64,000 bases of DNA from Zygnema cylindricum (lineage: Eukaryota > Streptophyta > Zygnematophyceae > Zygnematales > Zygnemataceae), in the NCBI GenBank assembly GCA_037447655.1, contig JBBHKE010001968.1, positions 1 to 64,000 on the forward strand, given 5' to 3'. This document shows, one piece after another, positions 47,801 through 58,400 of this stretch; the stretch's first letter is position 1, and the number at the start of each line of letters is the position of its first letter. The notes beneath the pieces were generated by a model, which saw nothing but the letters and a program-made list of their open reading frames with translations, searched no databases and was not told the origin of the DNA. Both the position numbers and the translations under genes were made by a program.

Positions 47801-50800
47801 ACGATTATAAATGTTTGTAATGACAAAAAAAATCTCTATACTTGTCGAAATGATTTTTTTTTTAGTTTTTGTCATTTTACTTTCAAGTTTGACTGTCTTC
47901 AATGCTTCTTGCTATTGTCCAAGCTGTAGGTATTTCATGCTTCGAGACATGTGTTAAATTTTCTTAAGTTTTGAGCGGGTTAAGCTAGGGTAGTTCTTTT
48001 GCTATTACTAGAGTAACAATGGTATAATAATGATAAATACCTCTTGTGGCTTGCATATTAAGTATCTCATCATAAAGTAACGAAGGCACCTTTTGACAAG
48101 CAACATAACCATTATTGACAAGGTTGGGGCGGAAAAGAGGGGTGATACAAACCACTAATATTTTTTTTTCGACAAATTTGTTCTTGTTTCCCAATGTTTA
48201 TCTTATGTTTTTAAACACACGTTTACGTATGATATACTTATCGTGGATTTTGACTAACGATACTGACAGGTAATGCTGAAAAGTTTTGTAAGTCGACATA
48301 TGGAAAACAAAGCAAGAAACATAATAGTAGAAAGGGTAAGTAATAAATTCTATCATACAAAATACAAGAATACATAACCTTAATCGACAAGGTCAACCAT
48401 AAGTTTAGCCATAGTAGAAACACAATTTAGGAAAATAGGAAAACAAAACTTTGTGCTACAAATTCTCTTAATGTCAATGAAGTGTAGGTGATATTTAAGA
48501 TCTTCCGACAAAACTTTAAGATTGGCGTACAAACTATTAACATGATTAAGTTCCCCAACAAAACATATTCAATCATAATGGTAGGAAAAGGAAGTTTTAA
48601 ATTCTTTGCAATGGAGAAAATATAATACCTGTGAAACTGCTTTTAAAGCTCCAATTACGAATCTCATGTTTGTCCGCACAATAGCCAGTTCCAGATGAGA
48701 ATCCGACGTATGCCTCTGTAATTGTTTGGCATGAGGCACACGCAGATGGCCTCAACAACTCGCAAAGAGACTTTTTGTACGTGAGTATTGATGTGGCTGG
48801 CTTTGAGTTCTTGTTGTTGAGGTACACTTGTAATGTTTGACGGGCACCATCATATTCGAGCCATGCATATTTGGTGGACTGATTGAAGTCATCCAAAATA
48901 GTTGTCAGGCTATACGTCACTGGCTTAAAAACAAAGTTTTCACGTATTCCCACGTAACGTCCATTAGGATCGTACCAGTTATGATAAGTGTCAAAAACAA
49001 TGCTTAAACTTCCTACAATAGGTTGGCCTGTAAATTCAAGCCCAAATGCATCACCGGTACCTTTCAGGTTAGAGAAGTCTATGTTTGAACCAAGAAATGT
49101 GAAAGCAAAGCCATCCCCATGGCACTTATCGCCATTGTTGTAGATGTTGAAAGAAAATTGCACATTGAATGAAGCTTCTTACACCCATCACTGCCTATCT
49201 CGAGAAGTGGGACCAAGTCCTCATACAACGATCCACCTTGATAGACTAGCCAGTGCGTCATTTGAAGCATTGAAGAATCAACTCCAGATGATCGAGATAG
49301 AGAAGCCTTGGGATTCATCAAACTCCGGCATGAAAATATCGTGTAACCTGAAGGATAATATTTGTTGACCGTAGGAGATCAAAAGCAAGGAAAATCAATA
49401 AGTTCAAGGTAGTTGCAAACATAGATAGTGTTCTAAAGAAATACAACCAAATCAAACTCCATTACATATTACTTTAATGCGACTTGTGTCTTGGGTACAC
49501 CCATCTACAAAGTACAATGTAGGTTTTGGTAGAGTTACCAATTCAACTTAGTGAATCTAAGTTTCTCTGAAAGAAACTCAAATGAATTACATAAATTTAA
49601 ATAAGTAAAGTGGGATGACCTCATAAACTGGAATTTAAAACTTCAAAACATAATTCATGAATAAATTGTGTTTGCTTTATCCATGAAGGTGGGGCTTAGA
49701 CTCCTTGTTTTGAAGGGATCTAAAAATAAACGAGCTGAGATTGTAGAACACAAAGAGTATACAACTACAGACTATATTTAGAAATATTATAATTGTTGCA
49801 ATATCTACATAGGAAAGTAAAGCTATGGATTAAACTTGCATGGGAATATAAATAGAATTCGACATTTTAGAAAATACATGGTTGTTGCAAAAGGAAGTAA
49901 CTTATACCAAGATGTCTCTATTAAAATTATCTATTATGATGTTTGAATTATTAGTGTATGTTTATGAGAGGAAGAAAGTTGTGAAAGCAAACGCCTTTTT
50001 CCACATGCAATTAAACGAAAAAAATAAAAAAAGTTACTTGCAAACGTTATGATCCGTAAATTTATGCTCTAAAAATGTCAAAATAGAACTCGTGATCAAC
50101 TAAAACAAAGTGGATAAAGCAAATAAAAGTACAAAAAAAGTACTCCGCCATATTTTTGATTCGTGGAGGCTAAAAGCAATGGTAACAAAATACATACTTG
50201 GAAATTTCAAGAACGTATATCCGAAACCGAGTTGAATCCAATTCGATTTATCGGTTTTCCACTTTATCCAGCAATTATTATCGTAATTATTATAAAAAAA
50301 GCCTACACAGGTGCATTCCTCTGCGCACTTCCTTTCACATTCTGAAATAGTTACTGCATAGTGTGCTATATCATTTCCAACGGTACCAACATTGGGGTAA
50401 GCGTTGTAGGAATACTGAATATTTTGATTGCACGCCTGAGCATCTGCATATTAGAAGAAATTCCATGGACAAATTGTTAATTAAATACTTCGGTCAAAAA
50501 GTGGAAGGATAAAAAATTTAAAAAAATGTAAATACAACAATTACATTTTTCCCTTGCATATCTCTAGCTTGTTATCTTACGGAACGGTTGTGGACACATT
50601 TTTGTTAGATTTTTTTCTATCGTAATTTTGTGCATTTCATTGTCAAACTGACTCAAAATAATAGGTTTACGCTCATTAAACTTTAAGGATAAAACTAATG
50701 TTACGATACAAAATAAAATTATGATAAATCGTTACATGTTTCTTATTTGTACACAAAATACCCAATAAGATTCGCCCTTTGCACCTTGGGACAAAACAAT

Positions 50801-51631
50801 AGTTTCCAACCTTTCAATATGTAACCCTTAATTGAAGCACAAGATTCACAAAAAATATGTTTTTATTCTAGATTGATGGTTTATTATAAATTGATGTGTT
50901 AAGATACAACGTATTGACTCAACGATGATTTCAGTCGCTAGATAAAGCATGTTCTAACTCACCGTAGCCGTAAACGCGAACTTCGCAAAGTGTTACAATT
51001 TTGTTTTCACCACTTAGGTGCACCCAAACGTAACGGCCATAGTTCAAGCACGTCTTCGTGTGGGGTCGTCCGTCATAATTACTATTATAATAATTGAAAG
51101 GATCGCACTGTTTGTTTCCTGAGCTGTTCCATCTTTCGTTGCTTCCACCCACCCATACTTCGACCCCGTTCATTCGAAACTTCCAGTCGTTTCGGTTCCA
51201 TAACTCCACCTTTTCGATTTGCAAGGATTTCCCGAGGTCCACCATCCACCAGGGGTCAGTTTCACCAGGTTCGCCGATGGTGTGCGAACAACTATTATCA
51301 TAGAAGTTTCCATTTGAGTCACCGTCAACTGCAAGATTTGGTGGATATTGGACTCCATTCACGATAAATGTGCTGCTCTGAAGTGCCGGGCGACCCTCGG
51401 CATAATTAACTACAAGAGAAAACCACAAAAGTTGTTGATATGAGCTACTCATACAATCGGCAAATATTGCTCTATTGCAACTTCATTAACGTCAATAGAA
51501 AAGCAAAATAACAACTGTAACTAAAGTAGAGTAAGGGTTTAACTTGTAATGAAGCAATGCATATTACCACATCCTAACAAACAATCATTCAACCAGATAA
51601 ATAAGTAACTGATCATGATAGGACGTTTCAT
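41728..51631 (-). CDS. head gene: signal peptide, F5/8C, PAN, L-type lectin, papain N-half (8 exons)
   Basis: Eight exons on the minus strand: 51,631-51,568; 51,409-50,963; 50,443-50,198; 49,347-48,629; 48,154-48,041; 45,287-45,108; 42,421-42,198; 41,865-41,728. Splice sites are GT-AG and phases agree throughout, giving about 711 residues: signal peptide (1-21), F5/8C domain (22-170), PAN/apple (171-252), L-type lectin (253-492), short unknown module (493-530), papain-like C1 peptidase N-half (531-711) with catalytic Gln587 and Cys593. The protein stops short of the catalytic His and Asn. One single-base frameshift is apparent in the lectin exon near 49,175. The likely product is a secreted, sugar-binding protease. 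The missing half is not found downstream on this strand, but fits exon 52,278-52,491 on the other strand in phase and in fold. Confidence 0.78.
42198..42421 (-). CDS. head exon 7: papain-like protease with catalytic Cys
   Basis: Phase 1 to 0, acceptor ATTAAAAG, donor GTAAGT. Opens SSCWIYAPVSAIESAL (papain GSCWAFSAVAAIE), six residues after the Gln, so the catalytic Cys is in place. Three N-glycosylation sites follow (NIT, NVT, NIS). WPTNTLDYASKNGLVLEQDY corresponds to the GG-x-DYAFxxIxxNGGIxxExDYPY region. Confidence 0.87.
43100..44069 (-). other. GC-richer block with an LTR-type primer-binding site, in intron
   Basis: Inside the intron between head exons 6 and 7. On the minus strand CCTCACTAACA (possible LTR end, 44,069) is followed three bases later by TGGTAACAGAGCC (44,065-44,053), close to the classical iMet-3'-end primer site TGGTATCAGAGC. 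The following kilobase is GC-richer than its surroundings and has no retroelement protein that I recognise. It may be a non-autonomous LTR element. A matching second LTR was not found. Confidence 0.35.
45108..45287 (-). CDS. head exon 6: papain-like protease start with catalytic Gln
   Basis: 60 codons, phases 1-1, donor GTAAGC. Ends with LDWGSEGALQAVKDQGSC, the DWR-GAV-x-PVKDQGxCGS entry to C1A peptidases, and it includes the oxyanion-hole Gln. The sequence before it is not a recognisable I29 inhibitor domain. Confidence 0.85.
48041..48154 (-). CDS. head exon 5: short unknown module
   Basis: 38 codons, phases 1-1, acceptor TATTAG, donor GTATTT. Contains PLFRPNLVNNGYVACQKVP. No family recognised. 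Supported by perfect phase match with exons 4 and 6. It could be the start of the protease pro-region, but no ERFNIN-type motif is visible. Confidence 0.5.
48629..49347 (-). CDS. head exon 4: L-type (legume) lectin domain, with frameshift
   Basis: About 240 codons. Core strands read ASFNVQFSFNIY, GDGFAFTFLGSN, LSIVFDTYHNWYDPNGRYVG, KYAWLEYDG, YVGFSSGTG and IRNWSF, the order of legume-type lectins. At the metal site the FDT Asp and the Asn and Asp of NWYDP are kept, but the Glu before FD is Val and the usual His is Tyr. The first 57 codons (to GSDG) are in another frame from the rest. The length (719 nt, one short of a multiple of three for a 1-1 exon) points to one lost base near 49,175. Donor GTATTA. 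Confidence 0.82.
50198..50443 (-). CDS. head exon 3: PAN/apple domain
   Basis: 82 codons, phases 1-1, acceptor ATATGCAG, donor GTATGT. Cys pattern of a PAN/apple module: C near the start, SECERKCAEECTCVGFFY in the middle and NCWIKW toward the end. PAN domains bind proteins or sugars in secreted proteins and receptors. Confidence 0.78.
50963..51409 (-). CDS. head exon 2: F5/8 type C (F-type lectin-like) domain
   Basis: 149 codons, phases 1-1, acceptor TCTTGTAG, donor GTGAGT. Opens NYAEGRPALQSST and carries AVDGD, WWMVDLGKSLQIEKVELWNR and a C-terminal CEVRVYG, the hallmarks of the discoidin/fucolectin fold. A His followed by RNDWKFR resembles the fucose-binding motif of F-type lectins (H...RxDx4R/K), but the RxD-to-R spacing is one residue shorter. 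Carbohydrate binding is therefore plausible, not shown. Confidence 0.85.
51568..51631 (-). CDS. head exon 1: start codon and signal peptide
   Basis: ATG at 51,631, then MKRPIMISYLFIWLNDCLLG: basic start, hydrophobic core, small residues. Ends phase 1 at a GT (GTAATA), and the next exon starts in the same phase. A purine tract begins about 40 bp upstream of the ATG. Confidence 0.65.
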
Positions 51632-51674
51632 GAGTGCGGAAGGTCAACTTTGAAACGAAAATTTAGTCCATCAT

Positions 51675-51910
51675 CTTTATGAGGGGAGGAGGGAGTGAGA
51701 GACGGAGGAATGAAGGCAGACTGAGGGGGGGAGGAAGAGGGAGGGTGGAAGGGAGAGGAAGAGGATTATGGAGAGGGGTAGTGGAAGGGAAGGTGGACGG
51801 GATGTGAGATGGTGAGGTGGAGTCGGAGGTTGAGCGGGAATGGGAGTGGGAGAGAGAGCAGGGGTGGAGAGAGAGGGGGCGATGCGGCGAAAGAGAGGGA
51901 TGGGAGGTGA
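51675..51910 (+). repeat. GA purine-rich tract between head and tail B
   Basis: Imperfect GGGAGA-type purine run on the plus strand, between the head start codon (51,631) and the first tail-B exon (52,278). Same composition as the tract at 38.8-41.3 kb. Confidence 0.88.
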
Positions 51911-52277
51911 AGTAGGACAAAGTCAGTTGCCCTTAGGTTAATTCTTGATTGGAGATGCAGTGTAAGGATGTTTCTATTCTACAGAAACGCTTATCCACCT
52001 TTATTATTACTATTATTACTGTTTCTTGTTCTTGTTATTATTTTTATTGCTGCCATTATTAGTAGTATTATAAGTAAAGTATTATTAATATTATTAGTAT
52101 TTTAAGTCTTATTATTTTTGTTGTTAATATTATTATTATTATTGATTTCTCTTCGTCATTGCTATATTATCTTCATCCTCATGCCTATGTTTGTTGTTAG
52201 AATTATTATGATGACCATTACATCAATTATTAATTGGGTTTTATACTTACGTTGATGCTTTCTTTTTTTTATTGTAG

Positions 52278-52491
52278 TGGGATATCTTCACAGATTCTCG
52301 AAAGGGATGTGCAATTGATTCACAATTGAGCCATTTTGTTATTCTGGTCGGATACGGTAAAGAAAATGGTGTTCCATATTGGATTATTCGAAACTCATTT
52401 GGATCCGATTGGGGTCAAAAAGGGTATGGGCGAATTAAGAGAGGAATTTGTGGAATCAATTCTCTTCCTGCTTTGTATCCAGTTATTGCTC
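52278..52491 (+). CDS. tail B exon 1: papain-like protease C-half, catalytic His and Asn
   Basis: Phase 0 to 1, acceptor TATTGTAG, donor GTAAGT. Begins [20 protein letters not shown]: the GIFxxxC then LxH motif with the active-site His. [19 protein letters not shown] carries the Asn, and [14 protein letters not shown] is the conserved end. Typical papain spacing throughout. Confidence 0.92.
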
Positions 52492-55400
52492 GTAAGTTTC
52501 ATTTATCTACAAATAAAAAATAATATGTTTCTGCATAAAGCCTTTGTACTACCATTCCCTTTAGCTTATTTTTATTGTTTTACATTGCTTGTATGTTATT
52601 AGGGTGCAGTTTAAATTAATCAAATATAAGGTTTTTCCTTCTTCCTTCTCTCACTCCCTCTCTCTTCCCCTCACCTTTTTAACTCTCTAGTCCGTCGTCT
52701 ATCTCTCTCTTTCTCCCTCCTTTCCTAGGTCTACATCAGTGGTCGGACATAACCAAGGCATGGTGAGCAAAATGAAGTGAAATCGGAGAGAAGGGTCAGA
52801 GATGAGAGATAGGAGATCCATGGCAAAAGACAATTTGGAAGCAAAGAATGAGGGACAAGTCAACAAAAAGAAACAAAAGAAAATCGAAGGAGAGTAAATA
52901 TCTTCTCAATCTAGACTGGAACTTGAATGTACAAAATGAACAGTTTAAGTATTACTAAGTCTAGCTCTAGATTTACAGTGGACTGGTTACACCACGTTCA
53001 AAGGAAGCAAAGCTGCAAAATAGAAAAGGTTGAACTAGTGATGGACAATGGCGAAGTATCTAGACAGCAGAATTTGGAACAGAAATAATAATTTGCCTCC
53101 TATCGATATGTATATCGCGAAATAGTATATCATTTTTACTGCAGAGTTATACGGTATTCAGTATGTACTTACAACCCGCGAAAACTAAAACATAGCACAA
53201 AATTGTACTTTTGCATTTTGTTTGTACTCTACAATGTCGAATTGAACCTCAGAAATAAATAAAATGTGAATGTCAGATTGTCAAATTTCTTTTAATCCTC
53301 TGGATGAGACAAGACCAACAGAGGTGAGGAGAGGCTCAGCAAACAATCAACTAAAAATTTATCATCTCCAAAAAAGAAATGTCGCAGCAAGTTACCACTT
53401 GTACAATTATGAAATGTACCCTGGCAGGTTGAAAATGCCGAAACTCTATTACCCTGAATGCCAGAACTACAAAACGTATGCTTTTTTTTAGCGATATCAA
53501 ATGTTGCGAAATTGACAATGTAGGTATTGCCGATATGTTCTATACTTGATACGTGGACCCATACATCAATTATGGATAGGCCTTTAAATTGGTTATCATT
53601 CGAGGGCCTTCAATATACAACACTATCCTTTTCTGCCTGTCTTCTCTCTCTTCCCTTCCCTCTCTCCCTTCGTCCTTTTAATATTTCTTTGGATTTCTTT
53701 ATTTGTTTTTTGGTGCAGCTCCGGACAACAAAGCATGCAACGCCAAAATTAATCCCTGTGGATCGGGCACATGTGTTCCCTCTACCTCTTCCTCCACAAA
53801 TTCTTACACGTGTAAATGTCCTAATGGCTATGTTAGTGTGAAAAATTCCGACAAAACCGAAACATGTGCCCTTGGTAAGTTTTCAATATTCTGAAACTCA
53901 TTTGTATTTGAGATTTGCATTTACTGTATGTTTTAGCTTTGTATGTCATTGCACTTTGAGATTTGGGTATATCTTCTATATTTTAGCTTCGTTAATCATT
54001 CGCTTTGTATGCGATTTAGGTTTGAGCTTTATAGGTCATTTATAGTTGAGCTTTGGGCACATCAATTTTTTTTCTACTTCATTGATCATTTTAAATGACG
54101 CCTTTTGTATTTCATTTATACTTGAGCGTTTGGCATATCATTCATTTTAAATCTATCTGTATCCTTATTCATAAATTCATTTATCATGTATGTTTGAGCT
54201 TTTTGTTATGCATGTTTGAGTTTTGAGTATATCATTTTTTTTTTAACTTTGTATGCTATTTATGCTAAGCTTAGTACCATTTGTAACCAAAATTTGGGCA
54301 TATAAACCTTGCTATCATTTGTTTGATCTTGTAGATCATTTATATCTAACTTGGCAGTCATAGCATTTTAACAGCTACTTTTCCCTTCAAAACATAAACT
54401 CAAACCATAGCTTTTGATGTCAATATATTCATCAACGTCTAATTCTAAAAATGTTACATTACCTACAAATGGGTTCGTCGAAACCTTATACTTTTGAAGC
54501 TTTTATGTCCTTTTCTTTCCCTTGTACCATTCCGAAGAAAAGTGAATCTTTTGCATTCCTTCTTTTTTTTCTTTTGGTTTTTTCGTGCGTTGTATATAAA
54601 CAGCTAATTGTATGTGTATTATTTTCTGTTCAATGCATATCTTAAGATGTTGATGTTTTTGTTGTTTCTAAACAAACTTTGTTTTCTTCCTTTTTGCGCA
54701 GTTGATGTGTGCAGTTCTTCAGGGTTTAATCCGTGTGGTGCCGGAACTTGTATTAATGAACAAAATGGGTTTTACCATTGTGTTTGTTTTCTTGGGTATA
54801 TTATGTCTTTTAATAACCAAGGAAACCCCATTTGTGCCCCACGTGAGTACTTTTGAAAACCTAAGGACTCTATTTACTGCATTTTAATATTTTTTACATG
54901 TATGCCTAAGAATGGCGTTAAATAACTTCAACGATTCTAGTTTAGGCATTCAAAATCTTAGTCAAAGTCAAATTATTGTTTTCCGTGTGGCTTGAGGTCT
55001 TGATTGTCTTTTTAAATCACTTAATGACAATCACTTGATAATGTTTTAGTAGCAAAATTAACAATTTTATGTGAGCGTAAATTTTCGCAGCGGTGGCTTC
55101 TACTTCGACTCTACCGCAAACTTATAAAGTACTTTCGGGTGATTATTGTTATGTCATTGCTTATGCTTTTGGATTAACTATTCAACAACTTCTTCGTCAA
55201 AATTCAAACATACGAAAGGTTGGCATCTAATTTTTTAAATTGTTTACAACTCTCACGACTTGTATTTGCAAGGACTTATATATTTTGTCTTGTAAGCAAG
55301 TTTTTAAATATGTTTTCATAACTAATCCACTTTTATTATGTACGAATTATTTATATGTTGTGCATTCATGTGTTGTAATGTATGAGTTTACCTCATTTAT

Positions 55401-58400
55401 CCAGCAAATGTATTAAATAAACTTGATCTTAAATTAGTGTGGATGACATTAGTGGTTGTTAGTTGACTAGCGATTATGTGTAGATTGGAACTAACTTTGA
55501 TTTTATGAATTTGGCCATTTTTCGAACAAATGCTCTGAGTTCTTTTCCAAAATGAAGTTGTATCAAAACACAGAAAATTAAAACCAAATGCAATTGAACC
55601 ACTTTTTATTCGTGTTTTGTGGTGGGGATTTTCCAAAATAATTTTTATTCCATATAGGAGGTCGGTTCGCGTTTTTAAGGTGTCACATATGTCACATGTT
55701 TAAGCAAGACAATTGACTATTTTTTCCGCTTCGCTGAATGTCAAACGTGTTTTTTTTGTTTCTATGTAGGATCTCTGTTTAAAAAATAACTTATGGGTCG
55801 GAGATGTTTTAAACGTCAAAAATTTCGGTGCAAGTACATGCAAAGTACTTTACAGCATTCAAAAAGTAAGTAAAGCTCATCGGAATCACAAATTTTGATT
55901 TATATAATACTGTTATACCAGTAGTTCATAGAATAAACATCATAGTTTCATTCACCTCTTCAGATATAGGTAAAAATTTCGAGTACACAGAAAGGTTAAT
56001 CATAAAAACCCAAATTATATCTAATTTGCTTTTCGCAATGGTAGCAAGCGATTTTTTTCTTTTTTTATTTTCAGTTCAATTTCTTGCGTGATTGACGATG
56101 GAAAATCTCAATTTTTTCATTGCCCACCCACATTCTGCTCAATTCTATGCCCTTTTGTTTTTCTCATGTGTTTTCTGTAATTTTTGGTCTGGGTTTTCTT
56201 TTCTATCCAGGGAGATTATTGTTATGCTATTGAACAAACCTTTAATCTCGCAATAGGCTCTCTCCCTATATTGAATCCGGGACTTTATTGTCAAGTTGGT
56301 CAAACCCCAGAAGGCTACCCTGTGGGGATTCAACCCGGGCAACAGGTAAAATATATCAAAAAACACAAAAAAAATCTTTAAAAAAAAATTGTTAAACAAT
56401 AAAGAAATTTTGGAAGGATTTTTTTAGAATTCTATCATTTCTTGCGAAGATATCCTTACAAAGCATTATGATTTAAAAAGAAAAGAAAATTGTCGTGAGC
56501 TTTTACAAAGCTCGAACAGACAACGCTTTCAATGATAGGTGCAAATCCTAACATTTTGAATAAATCAAGCAAAATTCAAAAACTTAAAAAGTCCCAAATA
56601 AGTAAAGTACAATTCTTCCAAATTTGCACAATTCACCGTAATTAGAGTGGACAAGCAAACGATATGAAACATGGGAACATTTGAAGTCCCAGCCAATTTA
56701 TGTACAAGGAGATTAAGTAGAAATCTACTGTTCGTTTTTTTTGTTATGACAGTGTTGGTCCACACTAGTTGTTGAAGTACACTTGTAGTTGTGAAAATAT
56801 TGAGTTATACGTTTCAAATGTACCTTAATACTCATTCCATTTTCCAGTGTGGTATTGCTGTTTTCGCATCTGTTTTACGTATGCAAGTTTATTGTTTGTG
56901 TACAGATACCTTTATTTTTATCGTTACAAACTTTGTTTTCATTGTGCTTATTGTGTCTCATAGCTTAGTGAAACAATATTCCGTCGATTTTATCCGTTGC
57001 ATCTTTTCACGCGTACGTTAAACTGTAGATTGACCCTATTTATTGTAAATTATTTGATTCCTTCAATTTCAGATCTCTTTTGTATTCTTCTTGTTGACTT
57101 TAGTCTCTTATCCTTTGCTTCCAATTTATCTTTTGCCATGATTCTATCCTCTCTTATCTTTAATCCTTTTCTCCCATAGCTATTCTTTTCCCCCACCATG
57201 CCTTTCCTTCAACAAAAAAAGGAAAAAAAAAAAAAAAATAAAAAGACGGTTAATGATTGACGGTTGACAGTTTCCCAAGTTCCATTCTCCTAATCTGTGT
57301 ATAACTTAGATGCTATAATTATTAATACTACTCAAAGGTAATATATTTCATTCATATTTTTTGGCCTTATACAATGAGAAAGCACATTTTTCAAGCCTCA
57401 AAACCTGCTATTTTGGAATTCTAAAATGTTCTTAAATAATCTTAAGGATCTCCTTGGAGTTTCTTCAAAAACTGGATCCTCTTTGTAATGCTGGTAATTA
57501 TTTTTTTTACTACTTCAATCAAATGTTTTGAAGATGTTTTGACGATGTTTTGATGTTTTCAAGAACATGAAGTCTAAAAATGGAAACTTTATTTCTTGTG
57601 CAGGTTTGCATTCAAAGAGGGACTCCAGATACGAGTAAAATATGTACTCAAATCGATATCGTGCGAGAAAGTGACAGAAGTAATCGATGCGAATCGATTC
57701 TCACCAGAAACAAACAAATCTCGCGATTAGACTTTTTTGAAGTCAACCGAGGCATCAACTGCGGAAATCTTTTTGCGGGACAAACGGTAAAAGACAAAAT
57801 AGAGTTTACATAGTTTGACCTAAAGTGCGATAGTTAAACGTGATCAAAATGTGACATATGACACAAAATTATGTACAAGAATTCTTTTGGCTCTTATTTT
57901 TTTTTAGTTTGTCCTCGTTTCTGTCAGATGCTTCTATCACATGTAGGACCAGACCTGAGAGAGAGAGAGAGAGCGGGAGGGAGAGGGAAAGGGAGTGGGT
58001 GAGGGAGAGGAAGAGGGAAAAAGGGGTAGGAAGAGATCTAAAGGGAAATCTAGAGAAAGGGTGAGAGAGAGGGAGAGGTACATGGAGGAAATTAGGGAGA
58101 GACTAGGTCGAGGGACAGTCTTGTTACCATTCATTCATTTTTTTTGCCAGACGTAATCTTTTTTTGTTAGTTTTTGCAGGTATGTGTGGCCTATCAGATC
58201 TCTCCTCCCTTAGCTTGCAAACGATCCTACAGGTGGAAACGAAGTGACTCGTGTAATTCTGTAATTTCGTCGTTTTGCGGTGCGAGGTCACGGATGACGT
58301 GGCGTAAATGCATGGGAGGCGGCGCCGGGTTCTGTGTCGGAACTGGATCGTCATGGAGTGTTGGAAGAATTATTTGCCCTAAAACGTGTCGAAAACGCGG

